Shown here piece by piece: positions 16,483 through 25,729 of a DNA stretch of 64,000 bases (positions are counted from its first letter, which is position 1; each line of letters starts with the position of its first letter). The notes below the pieces were generated by a model. That model was not told the DNA's origin. It worked only from the letters and a program-made list of their open reading frames with translations, and did no database searches. Made by a program: the position numbers and the translations under genes. Origin of the DNA: Dorea sp. GTDB lineage: Bacteria; Bacillota; Clostridia; Lachnospirales; Lachnospiraceae. Location of the stretch: the NCBI GenBank assembly GCA_022769185.1, contig JALEKG010000024.1, positions 1 to 64,000 on the forward strand, read 5' to 3'.

Positions 16483-17598
16483 ATGGCAAAAGCATTTGGT
16501 ATTGTCAACTTTGCCGGAAACCATGTACAAGTAGAAGGAATGCAGGCGTATCGTCCGGTAGGCGCATTCTCATTCCTGGGACGTTACCGTGTAATCGATT
16601 TCCCGATTTCTAATATGAGCAATAGCGGAATTGACCATATTCAGGTTTATATCAGAAGAAAACCGCAGTCTCTGACAGCTCATCTTGGCACAGGACGTCA
16701 CTATAATATTAATTCCAAGAGCGGAAATCTTCGGATACTGTACTCCGATCTTGGCATGAACCTCAGCATTTACAACAATGATATCGCATCCTATATTGAT
16801 AATATGGAATATATCGAGCAGGAACGCAGCCCATATGTCGTAATTGCACCAAGTTATATGATCTATACAGCAGATTATGACAAGCTGCTCCAGACTCACA
16901 TTAATTCTGAAGCAGATATTACTCTGTTATATCATTCCGTTGATAATGCAAAAGAATCCTTTATTAACTGCAATACGCTGAACCTGAACCGCCAGAAAGG
17001 TGTTCTTTCTATTGAAACCAATCATGGAAATGCAAAAAACAAGAACATCTTTATGGATACATATGTAATGAAGAAGGAATTATTCATCGAACTGATCCAG
17101 AAAGCAAAAAAGACCTCTTCTGCTTTTACATTTGCAGATATTGTCAATGCTTCCTGTGAAGAGCTGGACATCCGTGGTGTTTCTCACAGAGGATATTTCG
17201 CAGCTATTTCCGATTTCAAAGGCTACTATGACGCTAACATGTCATTGATCGATATTAAATCAGCCGAAAGCTTATTTAACGAAGACTGGCCGATCTACAC
17301 CAGAACCAATGACTCCTGCCCGACTCAGTATTTTGAATCTGCATATGTAAAAGGCTCTGTTGTATCAAATGGCTGTCTGATTGAGGGCTCTATTGAGAAT
17401 TCTATTATCGGACGTGGCTGTGTAATCAAAAAAGGCGCTGTCATCAAGAATAGTATTATCTTGCCGGATGCTGTCATCGGAGAAAATGTACATGTTGAAA
17501 ATCAGGTGATCGATAAACATGCAAAAATCATTCATGCAAAAGAACTGATTTCTACTCCTGAAAAGCCCGGATATGTACGCAGAGACGATGTCCTGTAA
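16483..17598 (+). CDS. glgD: GlgD, non-catalytic ADP-glucose pyrophosphorylase subunit
   Basis: This 371-residue homologue of GlgC lacks the GGRGSRL nucleotide loop (the start reads GIVNFAGNHVQVEG) but keeps FLGRYRVIDFPISNMSNSGID and the C-terminal beta-helix. In Firmicutes such GlgD subunits are inactive alone and raise GlgC activity when in a heterotetramer. The ATG follows the glgC stop by one base, so the two are translated together at similar levels. No glgA, glgB or glgP is adjacent; a shared terminator follows. Confidence 0.94.
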   Translation: MAKAFGIVNFAGNHVQVEGMQAYRPVGAFSFLGRYRVIDFPISNMSNSGIDHIQVYIRRKPQSLTAHLGTGRHYNINSKSGNLRILYSDLGMNLSIYNNDIASYIDNMEYIEQERSPYVVIAPSYMIYTADYDKLLQTHINSEADITLLYHSVDNAKESFINCNTLNLNRQKGVLSIETNHGNAKNKNIFMDTYVMKKELFIELIQKAKKTSSAFTFADIVNASCEELDIRGVSHRGYFAAISDFKGYYDANMSLIDIKSAESLFNEDWPIYTRTNDSCPTQYFESAYVKGSVVSNGCLIEGSIENSIIGRGCVIKKGAVIKNSIILPDAVIGENVHVENQVIDKHAKIIHAKELISTPEKPGYVRRDDVL

Positions 17599-17603
17599 TA
17601 AGT

Positions 17604-17646
17604 CAAAAAAAAGCTTCTGTCTACTATGTAGGCGGAAGCTTTTTTA
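17604..17646 (+). terminator. Terminator of glgCD (bidirectional)
   Basis: The stem AAAAAAGCTTC...GGAAGCTTTTTT is flanked by A and T runs, between the convergent glgD and glycosyltransferase genes. Confidence 0.85.
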
Positions 17647-17660
17647 CAACAATTGATTTC

Positions 17661-18860
17661 TTATTCTTTTTCCTTGATCACCTCGCAGGCAATCCTTTTC
17701 CATGAGATCCTTCCCACATCAGATGGCCTGGTCTCTCCTTTCTGGATACATTCTTCCAACGCATCGGCCAGTTTCTGTTCAAACCCGGGAAGTTCCTCTG
17801 CAACCGGCTCATCTGCGTTACGCATCCGCGGCGGCGTTATGTACATAATATCTGCTCCCGGAACCATCTTTTCCATCCATTTCCGAATTCCCGGAAGATC
17901 TGTCAAAACCACCCTGTCACCACAGGCAAGTGCCTCAATCACTGTAAGAGGCAGACCGTCAAAATAAGACGGCAATACGAAAATATCACAAGCATTGTAG
18001 ACTCTGGCGAGTTCTGGCTGTGTCTTTTTCCCCAGGAATTCAATCTGACATGGACAATTATGTGACAACTCTACAATTTCCTGATATTCTTCCTGATTTC
18101 CGGCCCCTCCTGCAATCAAAACCATTAAATCCTGTTTTCCATATGGAAGCATTGTCAGCGCTCTCAAAAGGCTCTTGACTCCTTTTTTCTCAGAAACCTT
18201 TCCCACAAACACCACTCTTATCATTCCATCTTTCCGGCTTAATTTTTCTCCAGTCTGATAAAACACTTTACTGTTATATCCGGTCCCCACAACCGTAATT
18301 TTACTGTCATCTGCACCATACAAATTACGGATCTGCTCAATCTGTGCATCCTGAAGTACAAAGATCCGATCCAGTTTTTGGATCTGTTCTGCGATGTAGT
18401 CCCTCTCAAGCTCATTTTTCTGCATTTGTCTCAGATCTGTATTATGACAGAATCCATATACTTTTCTTTCCGGAAAACGTTCTCTTACAATCGCAGTCAG
18501 CAGATACAAATGATGGCACAATATGATATCTGGATCCATCCCGGCCACGGCCTTTTCTAAAACTTCAAGAAATGCTTTCCGAAACTGTCCGATCATCTGA
18601 GGAGTCATATCACAATATCTGGTACTGGTATAAGGCATCTCATCAGACATTCCGACAATCGGATACGGAAGCTCTTCTGTCCCGAAACAAACCGGATATA
18701 ATCTAACTTTCTCTGGCAGATCAATCCGGTCTTTCTTATTGATTCCTGCCACAACAGCCTGTTCATGTCCTTCTTCTTCCAAAGCTTTTACCAGCTCAGT
18801 CAGATACACACCACTTCCGGTACTATTCGGTTTCTGTGCGGTTACACTCAATACTTTCAT
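17661..18860 (-). CDS. Glycosyltransferase family 4 protein
   Basis: A 399-residue GT-B glycosyltransferase. The N-terminal half has the start MKVLSVTAQKPNSTGSGVYL with a Gly-rich acceptor loop; the C-terminal donor domain shows VVFVGKVSEKKGVKSLLRAL, LAGG, FVLPSYFDGLPLTVIEALACG and GGAGN. The Glu-x7-Glu type motif of the family is present in the last of these. Soluble, no membrane segment. It starts five bases after folA, although its likely role in envelope or exopolysaccharide glycan synthesis has no connection with folate. Donor and acceptor are unknown. Confidence 0.88.
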   Translation of the reverse strand: MKVLSVTAQKPNSTGSGVYLTELVKALEEEGHEQAVVAGINKKDRIDLPEKVRLYPVCFGTEELPYPIVGMSDEMPYTSTRYCDMTPQMIGQFRKAFLEVLEKAVAGMDPDIILCHHLYLLTAIVRERFPERKVYGFCHNTDLRQMQKNELERDYIAEQIQKLDRIFVLQDAQIEQIRNLYGADDSKITVVGTGYNSKVFYQTGEKLSRKDGMIRVVFVGKVSEKKGVKSLLRALTMLPYGKQDLMVLIAGGAGNQEEYQEIVELSHNCPCQIEFLGKKTQPELARVYNACDIFVLPSYFDGLPLTVIEALACGDRVVLTDLPGIRKWMEKMVPGADIMYITPPRMRNADEPVAEELPGFEQKLADALEECIQKGETRPSDVGRISWKRIACEVIKEKE

Positions 18861-18865
18861 GATCC

Positions 18866-19354
18866 TTACACTCTTTCATAAATCGTAAATACATACTCAA
18901 GGTCAAAATACGTCTGCTCATCACTGGTCTTCGTCATTTCCCACTCCGGATCTTCATCCAGATTCGGGAAATAGGTATCTGCATCATATGCATGATCGAT
19001 TCTTGTCACATAAGCCTTATTACAATATGGAAGAAGCTGACGATAAACACTTTCTCCCCCGATCACATAAATATCTTCCGGTTCATATTTTTTTAATTCT
19101 TCTGTCATTTCTTCAACAGTATGGACAACAACCACTCCATTTACCTCATAATTCTTATCGGAAGTCATTACCACATTTACTCTGTTTTTCAACGGCTGTC
19201 CCCCCGGAAAGCTTTCCAGTGTCTTCCTTCCCATAGCGACAACTTTGCCCTTCGTCTGTTCCCGGAAAAACTTCATGTCCTGAGGAATGCTTACCAGTAA
19301 TCTATTATCCTTTCCAATTGCCCAATTTTTATCTACCGCAACAATCAGGTTCAT
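18866..19354 (-). CDS. folA: Dihydrofolate reductase
   Basis: This 162-residue enzyme reduces dihydrofolate to tetrahydrofolate with NADPH. Marks are LIVAVDKNWAIGKDNRLL at the N-terminus, VVAMGRKTLESFPGGQPL, VIGGESVYRQLLPYC, and the acidic active-site Asp replaced in context by the DMKFF helix. It lies just downstream of thyA, its functional partner, since ThyA consumes methylene-THF and yields dihydrofolate. The target of trimethoprim; no resistance change can be judged from sequence alone. Confidence 0.94.
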   Translation of the reverse strand: MNLIVAVDKNWAIGKDNRLLVSIPQDMKFFREQTKGKVVAMGRKTLESFPGGQPLKNRVNVVMTSDKNYEVNGVVVVHTVEEMTEELKKYEPEDIYVIGGESVYRQLLPYCNKAYVTRIDHAYDADTYFPNLDEDPEWEMTKTSDEQTYFDLEYVFTIYERV

Positions 19355-19401
19355 CTCCTATCTTCTCCTTCCATCCATTTCTGTCATCATATTTTTTCAT
19401 G

Positions 19402-20250
19402 CTATATTGCAACAGGAATATTCTTAATCTGTTCGTGAGTCTCATAATCAATTAATTTTACATCATCTCTGGTAAATTGATAAAAATCCCGGACTTCCGG
19501 GTTCAGCCAGAACTTCGGGGCCGGCAGCGGTTTCCTGCTGATCAGTTCCTCAATCATTGGAACATGACGATCATAGATATGGGCATCTGCGATCACATGA
19601 ACAAACTCACCAACCTCCATATCACACACCTGAGCCAGCATATGCATGAGTACTGCATACTGACACACATTCCAGTTATTCGCAGCCAGAACATCATTGG
19701 AACGCTGATTCAGAATTCCATTCAGAGTCAGCTTCTCATGTCCTGTTTTTTTTGTCACATTAAAAGTCATACTATATGCACACGGATACAGATTCATCTC
19801 ATGCAGATCTTGATGCACATATAGATTTGTCATGATTCTGCGGCTGTATGGATGATTTTTCAGATCATAGATTACACGGTCCACCTGATCAAACATCCCC
19901 TCTTTATATTGGTGTTTAATCCCCATCTGGTATCCGTATGCCTTTCCGATTGATCCCTCTTCATCCGCCCAGCTGTCCCAGATATGACTGTGCAGATCAT
20001 GAATATTATTGGATTTCTTCTGCCAGATCCATAACAGCTCATCTGTACAGCTTTTGATTGCTGTCCTTCTTAAAGTCAGAGCAGGAAATTCCTTTGACAG
20101 ATCATATCGATTTACGACGCCAAATTTTTTGATCGTATAAGCAGGAGTTCCATCTTCCCAGACCGGTCTGACCTTTTCTCCTTTCGTATCCGTTCCGTTA
20201 TCTATAATATCTCTGCACATGTCAATAAAGACTTTATCTGCATAACTCAT
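19402..20250 (-). CDS. thyA: Thymidylate synthase (ThyA type)
   Basis: This enzyme of 282 residues methylates dUMP to dTMP with methylene-THF. Family marks are the catalytic Cys in NLYPCAYSMTFNV, the segment LNGILNQRSNDVLAANNWN, CQYAVLMHMLAQV and VIADAHIYDRH. The start MSYADKVF is chosen because GGAG lies about ten bases upstream; the ATG three codons earlier is too close to the site. The N-terminal half is less typical than that of E. coli ThyA (IWQKKSNNIHDLHSHIWDSW), as in other Firmicutes. folA follows by 47 bases. Confidence 0.94.
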   Translation of the reverse strand: MSYADKVFIDMCRDIIDNGTDTKGEKVRPVWEDGTPAYTIKKFGVVNRYDLSKEFPALTLRRTAIKSCTDELLWIWQKKSNNIHDLHSHIWDSWADEEGSIGKAYGYQMGIKHQYKEGMFDQVDRVIYDLKNHPYSRRIMTNLYVHQDLHEMNLYPCAYSMTFNVTKKTGHEKLTLNGILNQRSNDVLAANNWNVCQYAVLMHMLAQVCDMEVGEFVHVIADAHIYDRHVPMIEELISRKPLPAPKFWLNPEVRDFYQFTRDDVKLIDYETHEQIKNIPVAI

Positions 20251-20286
20251 ATTCAGCATTCTCCTTTCACATTTTCCCGCCAGATT

Positions 20287-20721
20287 CTATGGATCACTGA
20301 TATTATATAAAACCTTATCCAGCATTTTTTCTAACGCTTTCACTTCTTTTTTACTCATTCCCAGCGTGAGATTTTTATCTATTTTTTTACGATCCGCTTC
20401 CATTCGTCTCTGGATATCATAAGCCTTCTCCGTCGGATAAATATTTTTACATCTTTTATCCTTATTACTTGGAACTGCAAGAATAAATCCCTTCTCATCC
20501 AGCCGCTTCAAGATTCCCGTCACTGTAGGATTTTTCAGACAAAGTGCTTTCTCGATATCTTTCTGGTTTACTTCTTCTTTACTACTGTTAAAAAGGTAAT
20601 CCAGAACGGCACACTGGGATGCCGTGATTCCAAGCTTTCTGAGTCGATTATTAAAATCTTTTTCATACACATTATTAATCTGTTTAAACATGAAACCTAA
20701 CGTCTGCCGTTCTTTCATCAT
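20287..20721 (-). CDS. MarR-family transcriptional regulator
   Basis: A 144-residue regulator with the MarR winged helix: GITASQCAVLDYLFNSSKEEVNQKD, then recognition helix NPTVTGILKRLDEKGFI and the wing VPSNKDKRCKNIYPT. It lies 42 bases downstream of a MATE efflux gene on the same strand and probably controls it in response to a toxic small molecule. Autoregulation would be usual. The effector is not predictable. Confidence 0.9.
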   Translation of the reverse strand: MMKERQTLGFMFKQINNVYEKDFNNRLRKLGITASQCAVLDYLFNSSKEEVNQKDIEKALCLKNPTVTGILKRLDEKGFILAVPSNKDKRCKNIYPTEKAYDIQRRMEADRKKIDKNLTLGMSKKEVKALEKMLDKVLYNISDP

Positions 20722-20763
20722 TTTTCTCCTTGTATTCCCGAATCACTCTGACATATTCATTCC

Positions 20764-22170
20764 TTATACTGATTCCTGTGTTTCTTCTTTTTGTTTCATC
20801 AATCGAAGCTCATGGACTGCAAGTCCAATCGCCACTACAGCCGCCGCCCCGTCCGCAATCGGACCTGCATACATTACTCCATCAGTTCCAAGGAAGATTG
20901 GAATGATCAATATCAGCGGAAGCAGGAAAATCACCTGTCGGGTCAATGACACTACAATTCCTAACTTCGCCTTCCCTATCGATGTAAAAAAACCGGATGA
21001 CATTGGCTGTACACCATTGATAAATGTCATAAACATATATATTTTAAAGTATCGGATTGCAAAACGAAAATACTCTTCACTTCCTGTTCCAAATATACTG
21101 ACTATCTGTCTCGGGAAAAACTGGAAACATAAGAAAAACAGAATCCCCACTGCCAGGGAATAACGAAATGCCGTAGTATAAGTTTTCCTTACTCTTTTAT
21201 ACAGTCCGGCACCGTAGTTGAATCCCCAGATTGGCTGACATCCCTGAGATATTCCAATCGCAATTGCCATAAATACCATATTTACTTTGGAAATCACACC
21301 TACGCAGGCCAGTGGAATATCCGCTCCATATACAGATTCTGCTCCATAATGCCTTAACGTATTGTTCATAGCAATCTGCACAATTGCCATAGAGATCTGA
21401 TTGATACAAGATGCCATTCCAAGAGATGCTATCATTTTGAGCCTGATCCCTCTCGGCCGGAGCATTCCCGGATTCAGATCCATTTTCCGAAATTTCAAGA
21501 AATACACAATTACCATAATTCCGGATATCATCTGTCCAATCACCGTAGCCCATGCCGCACCTTTGATTCCCCAGTGAAATCCAAAAATAAAAAGAGGATC
21601 CAGAACTGTATTCATAATCGCACCAGTCAGCATACATGTCATCGAATAGGTCGGACTGCGGTCTGCCCGGATCAGATGATTTCCGCCTGTTGTCAAAATC
21701 AAAAACGGAATTCCAAATGCCGTGATCCCGGTATAGTCCAACGCATACGGCAGTACCTTCTCCGTCACCCCAAACAGATGAAGAAGTGGCTCCAAAAATG
21801 CCAGCACCACGGCTGAAATGATTATGCCACAGATCACCAGCATGGAAAGACCTGTCCCCACGATCTTACTTGCCTCTTCCTGATGTCCTGCACCGGATTC
21901 CAGATTATAATTCGACGCGCTTCCAATTCCAAGAAGAAGTGCTGTCGCAGTGCAGATAATAGAAATCGGAAATGCAATATTGGTCGCAGCATTTCCCAGA
22001 ATTCCTACCCCCTGCCCAATAAAGATCTGATCTACAATATTATAGAGTGAACTAACCAGCATACTAATGATTGCAGGTATTGCAAACTTTGCAATTAACT
22101 TCCCCTCTTTTTCTACTGCAAGAGGATTCATATTCTTCTGATTCTCTCTCATTTCCACCTTCACACTCAT
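20764..22170 (-). CDS. MATE-family multidrug efflux protein
   Basis: A 468-residue membrane protein with twelve hydrophobic segments and the MATE signatures IPAIISMLVSSLYNIVDQIFIG (near residue 32) and, in the second half, INQISMAIVQIAMNN and GCQPIWGFNYGAG. These transporters expel cationic drugs or metabolites in exchange for Na+ or H+. Residues 1-25 are a soluble lead. The gene's ribosome site is weak. It is followed by a marR gene and lies 34 bases after hom, so it may sit in a longer transcript. Confidence 0.9.
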   Translation of the reverse strand: MSVKVEMRENQKNMNPLAVEKEGKLIAKFAIPAIISMLVSSLYNIVDQIFIGQGVGILGNAATNIAFPISIICTATALLLGIGSASNYNLESGAGHQEEASKIVGTGLSMLVICGIIISAVVLAFLEPLLHLFGVTEKVLPYALDYTGITAFGIPFLILTTGGNHLIRADRSPTYSMTCMLTGAIMNTVLDPLFIFGFHWGIKGAAWATVIGQMISGIMVIVYFLKFRKMDLNPGMLRPRGIRLKMIASLGMASCINQISMAIVQIAMNNTLRHYGAESVYGADIPLACVGVISKVNMVFMAIAIGISQGCQPIWGFNYGAGLYKRVRKTYTTAFRYSLAVGILFFLCFQFFPRQIVSIFGTGSEEYFRFAIRYFKIYMFMTFINGVQPMSSGFFTSIGKAKLGIVVSLTRQVIFLLPLILIIPIFLGTDGVMYAGPIADGAAAVVAIGLAVHELRLMKQKEETQESV

Positions 22171-22204
22171 CCTATTTCTTCACTGCTGACAGACTGGCTT
22201 TCTA

Positions 22205-23491
22205 CTAATACTCTCTGATCACACTGCTAATCTCACGAATCGTATCCATTCCTTTTAAGTATTCCAATGCATCCTGCATATGGTACTCCTTTACTGAATC
22301 CGTCACAATTGCCAGCTCAGCCACACCATCGGTAATTACTTTCTGTACGACCTTAGAGATACTCACCTTGTGCGTTCCAAATACACTGGCAATTGCCGCA
22401 AGAACACCTGGTTGATTGTCTACCTGCATGCGCAGGAAAAATTTATTTTTCACTTCTGAGAAACTCTTAATCTTTGTACTTCTATAGCAGGTACAGCTGA
22501 TTCTTCCGGTACAGTGATACTGGATATCACGGATTACATCAATCACATCTCCCATCACCGCACTTGCCGTCGGGAACTCTCCTGCCCCTCTTCCGTAAAA
22601 CATTACGTCATCTACTGCATCTCCATGCACAAATACAGCGTTAAAGGAGTCTCTTACAGACGCAAGCGGATGCTCCTGTGCAATCATCATTGGATGAACT
22701 GCTACTTCAATTCCTCCTTCTGTATTATGTGCCACTCCAAGAAGCTTAATTACACTTCCAAACTCTTTCGCATAAAGAATGTCTCTCGCAGAAATCTTTG
22801 TGATTCCCTCTGTATAAACATTAGAAAATGTAACTCTGGAATGAAATGCAATGGATGCCATAATCGCTACCTTTCGTCCGGCATCCAGACCTTCCACATC
22901 AGCAGTCGGATCTGCTTCTGCATATCCGAGCTCTGTTGCCTTTGCCAGTGCCTCATCAAAATCCATTCCCTCTTCAAACATCTTGGTCAAAATATAATTC
23001 GTCGTTCCATTTACAATTCCAATTACTTCATCAACCTCATTTGCAGCGAGACATTGCTTTAATGGCCGGATAATCGGGATTCCTCCTGCCACTGCTGCTT
23101 CAAACAGAAAGTCAACTCCGTTTGCTTCTGCCGCATCCAGAAGCTCTCTCCCGTGCTCAGCAATTAAATCTTTATTGGCGGTCACAACATTCTTTCCTGC
23201 ATTTAACGCTTCTAGGATCATCGTTCTGGCAGGCTCAATTCCTCCCATCACTTCAATCACAATCTGGATTTCTTCATCATGAATGATTTCTTCCCAACAG
23301 TCTGTCAAAAGAGACGTATCGATTCCCTTTCTTTCCTTATTTTTATTATGTACCAGAATTCTGGTGATTTCAAAATCTGCACCTGTCTTGGATTTCATTT
23401 CCTCTGCCTGACGATGTGCAAGCTTATATACTCCGCCTCCAACAGTCCCTGCTCCCAAAAGGGCGGCTTTGATCGTTTTCTCAGTCTTCAT
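22205..23491 (-). CDS. hom: Homoserine dehydrogenase
   Basis: This 428-residue enzyme reduces aspartate semialdehyde to homoserine, the branch point to threonine, methionine and isoleucine. It shows the Rossmann motif LGAGTVGGGV at residues 13-22, the segment VVTANKDLIA, the catalytic region GTTNYILTKM...EADPTADVEGLDAGRK, and a C-terminal ACT domain (FFLRMQVDNQPGVLAAIASVFG) for feedback by threonine. The Shine-Dalgarno is GAGGATAAG. thrB and thrC are not adjacent. It heads a run with the MATE, marR, thyA, folA and glycosyltransferase genes. Confidence 0.95.
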   Translation of the reverse strand: MKTEKTIKAALLGAGTVGGGVYKLAHRQAEEMKSKTGADFEITRILVHNKNKERKGIDTSLLTDCWEEIIHDEEIQIVIEVMGGIEPARTMILEALNAGKNVVTANKDLIAEHGRELLDAAEANGVDFLFEAAVAGGIPIIRPLKQCLAANEVDEVIGIVNGTTNYILTKMFEEGMDFDEALAKATELGYAEADPTADVEGLDAGRKVAIMASIAFHSRVTFSNVYTEGITKISARDILYAKEFGSVIKLLGVAHNTEGGIEVAVHPMMIAQEHPLASVRDSFNAVFVHGDAVDDVMFYGRGAGEFPTASAVMGDVIDVIRDIQYHCTGRISCTCYRSTKIKSFSEVKNKFFLRMQVDNQPGVLAAIASVFGTHKVSISKVVQKVITDGVAELAIVTDSVKEYHMQDALEYLKGMDTIREISSVIREY

Positions 23492-23616
23492 TTTACTCTT
23501 ATCCTCTATCTTTTATTATTTTAGGCTCATACATAAAATTAAGTATAACACAGCAGACATACTATTTTCAAATTTTTCACAGCTTTTACTTTATAAAAAC
23601 TTTTTTCAAAAACTTG

Positions 23617-23645
23617 TTGACAAAGCCTTCTTTCTGTAGTATAGT
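23617..23645 (+). promoter_or_regulatory. Sigma-A promoter of tRNA-Gly
   Basis: TTGACA (23617-23622) and TATAGT (23640-23645) are 17 bases apart; the tRNA starts 43 bases downstream. Confidence 0.85.
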
Positions 23646-23687
23646 ATTTATTGTTCTGAGGAACACAAAAACAACAAAACAGCAAAT

Positions 23688-23760
23688 GCGATAGTAGTAC
23701 AGTTGGTAGTACGCCACCTTGCCAAGGTGGAGGTCGCGGGTTCGAGTCCCGTCTGTCGCT
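23688..23760 (+). tRNA. tRNA-Gly (anticodon GCC)
   Basis: Acceptor GCGATAG pairs with CTGTCGC (one T-G pair). The anticodon arm CCACC-TTGCCAA-GGTGG gives GCC, and the T-arm is GCGGG-TTCGAGT-CCCGT. The discriminator is T and CCA is not encoded. It has its own promoter and terminator. Confidence 0.95.
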
Positions 23761-23762
23761 CT

Positions 23763-23797
23763 AAGAAGAAGTTCCGGTTAGAACTTCTTTTTTTGTA
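23763..23797 (+). terminator. Terminator of tRNA-Gly
   Basis: The hairpin AAGAAGTTC-CGGTTA-GAACTTCTT is followed by seven T, directly after the tRNA. Confidence 0.85.
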
Positions 23798-23828
23798 CTT
23801 ATCTGTTTCACAGAATAACTCAAAACTG

Positions 23829-23869
23829 AAAAGAACGCGAAAGTACCTAACCCATACCTTCGCGTTCCT
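23829..23869 (-). terminator. Terminator downstream of aspS
   Basis: Arms GAACGCGAA (23833-23841) and TTCGCGTTC (23859-23867) lie past the aspS stop, with a T-rich tail on the minus strand. This would end the long secDF-to-aspS run. Confidence 0.75.
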
Positions 23870-23890
23870 TATAAATCTTGTATCTTAATC

Positions 23891-25681
23891 TTAATCTTCT
23901 TCTGCCACTACTTCCAGTCCAAGTTCCTCAAGCTGTTTCGGATCCACCTTGGTAGGTGCCTCTGTCATCAGATCGGAAGCATCTTTTACCTTAGGGAATG
24001 CAATGACATCACGAATGCTGTCCTGTTTCGCCATCAGCATCACCAGACGATCCAGACCGTAAGCCAGTCCCGCATGTGGCGGAACGCCATATTTAAATGC
24101 AGTCAGAAGGAATCCAAACTGTTCCTGTGCCTGTTCCGGAGTAAAGCCAAGAACTTCAAACATCTTACTCTGTATCTCCGGATTAAAGATTCTGACACTT
24201 CCTCCTCCAATCTCATTTCCATTCAGTACGATATCATAAGCTTTGGCACGTACTCTGCCCGGGTCACTGTCGATATACTGAAGATCTTCTTCCATCGGCA
24301 TGGTAAATGGATGATGCATCGCTGTAAAGCGGTTCTGCTCTTCACTCCACTCAAGAAGCGGGAATTCTGTAATCCACAGGAATTTATACTCGTTTTTATC
24401 GAGCAGATCCATCTGGCGGGCCAGCTCCAGACGAAGTGCTCCCAGAGAATCCCATACCACTTTATTCTTATCTGCGGCAAAAAGCAACAGGTCTCCGTTT
24501 TCTCCACCCATTGCCTGGATCAGTGCCGTCATCTCTTCTTCTTTCATGAATTTAGAGAACGAAGACTTTACAGTACCATCTTCATGAATTGCGATATACG
24601 CAAGTCCTTTTGCACCGTAATCCTTTACGAAATCTACCAGCTTATCAATCTTTTTGCGTGGCATTGATCCCTGTCCCTTGGCATTGATACCACGAACCGT
24701 TCCGCCATTAGCGATTGCATTCTGGAATACGACAAATTCGCAGTCTTTTACAACGTCTGTCACATTTACCAGTTCCATTCCAAAACGAACATCCGGCTTA
24801 TCAGATCCAAAGCGGTCCATTGCCTCCTGCCAGGTCATTCTCTGGATTGGAAGAGACACTTCTACCCCAAGTACTTCCCTGAATAATTTTGCAAGAAGTC
24901 TTTCATTCACTTCAATCACATCATCCACATCTACAAAAGACAGTTCCATGTCAATCTGCGTAAATTCCGGCTGTCGATCTGCACGCAGGTCCTCATCACG
25001 GAAACACTTTGCAATCTGGAAATACCGGTCATATCCGGAACACATCAAAAGCTGTTTAAACAGCTGTGGTGACTGTGGCAATGCATAAAAATGTCCCTGA
25101 TGCACACGGCTTGGCACCAGATAATCTCTTGCACCTTCCGGTGTACTTCCAATCAGAACCGGAGTCTCAATCTCCAGAAAACCTTCCTCTGCCAGAAACT
25201 GACGTGTCAGTGTTGCCACTTTACTTCTCATCATCAGATTTCTTTGAAGATCAGGTCTTCGAAGATCCAGATATCTGTATTTCAAACGAATTTCCTCTTT
25301 TGTCTTAGAATTCTCTTCGATTGGAAACGGCGGTGTCTCAGATTCGGATAACACTCTGAGTTCCTCCGGAATAATTTCAATCTCTCCAGTTGCCAGATTT
25401 GCATTTACAGCACCGGAACGTTTTTCCACGGTTCCTACAACTGCAACCACAAATTCTGAACGAAGCTTTGCAGCTTTCTCAATCAAAGTAGCTTCTGACT
25501 TTCCTTCCTCAAATACCACCTGAATAATTCCAGAACGGTCTCTTACATCTACAAATACCAGTCCACCCTTATTCCGATTCTTCTGCACCCAGCCCATAAT
25601 AGTAACTTTCTCGCCTACATTTGCACTGGACAATTCCCCGCATCTGTGCGTTCTTTTTAATCCCTGCATTGACTCTGCCAT
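23891..25681 (-). CDS. aspS: Aspartyl-tRNA synthetase
   Basis: A 596-residue bacterial-type class IIb synthetase that charges tRNA(Asp), with an N-terminal OB-fold anticodon-binding domain (residues 20-110, GWVQKNRNKGGLVFVDVRD), motif 2 (CFRDEDLRADRQPEFTQID), the GAD insertion domain, and motif 3 (GLAYGLDRLVMLM). It is the last gene of the run that begins with secDF and lies 49 bases from hisS, a common pairing in Clostridia. Whether it is discriminating or also serves tRNA(Asn) cannot be told here; that would need gatCAB or asnS to be checked elsewhere. Confidence 0.96.
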   Translation of the reverse strand: MAESMQGLKRTHRCGELSSANVGEKVTIMGWVQKNRNKGGLVFVDVRDRSGIIQVVFEEGKSEATLIEKAAKLRSEFVVAVVGTVEKRSGAVNANLATGEIEIIPEELRVLSESETPPFPIEENSKTKEEIRLKYRYLDLRRPDLQRNLMMRSKVATLTRQFLAEEGFLEIETPVLIGSTPEGARDYLVPSRVHQGHFYALPQSPQLFKQLLMCSGYDRYFQIAKCFRDEDLRADRQPEFTQIDMELSFVDVDDVIEVNERLLAKLFREVLGVEVSLPIQRMTWQEAMDRFGSDKPDVRFGMELVNVTDVVKDCEFVVFQNAIANGGTVRGINAKGQGSMPRKKIDKLVDFVKDYGAKGLAYIAIHEDGTVKSSFSKFMKEEEMTALIQAMGGENGDLLLFAADKNKVVWDSLGALRLELARQMDLLDKNEYKFLWITEFPLLEWSEEQNRFTAMHHPFTMPMEEDLQYIDSDPGRVRAKAYDIVLNGNEIGGGSVRIFNPEIQSKMFEVLGFTPEQAQEQFGFLLTAFKYGVPPHAGLAYGLDRLVMLMAKQDSIRDVIAFPKVKDASDLMTEAPTKVDPKQLEELGLEVVAEED

Positions 25682-25729
25682 GTCACTTATCTCCTCTTAT
25701 CTTTTTCCCGAGACACTTGTCTCTTATTT

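Noticed and set aside
23703..23888. 61-codon plus-strand frame over tRNA-Gly
   Set aside because: It is a translation of the tRNA and its terminator.
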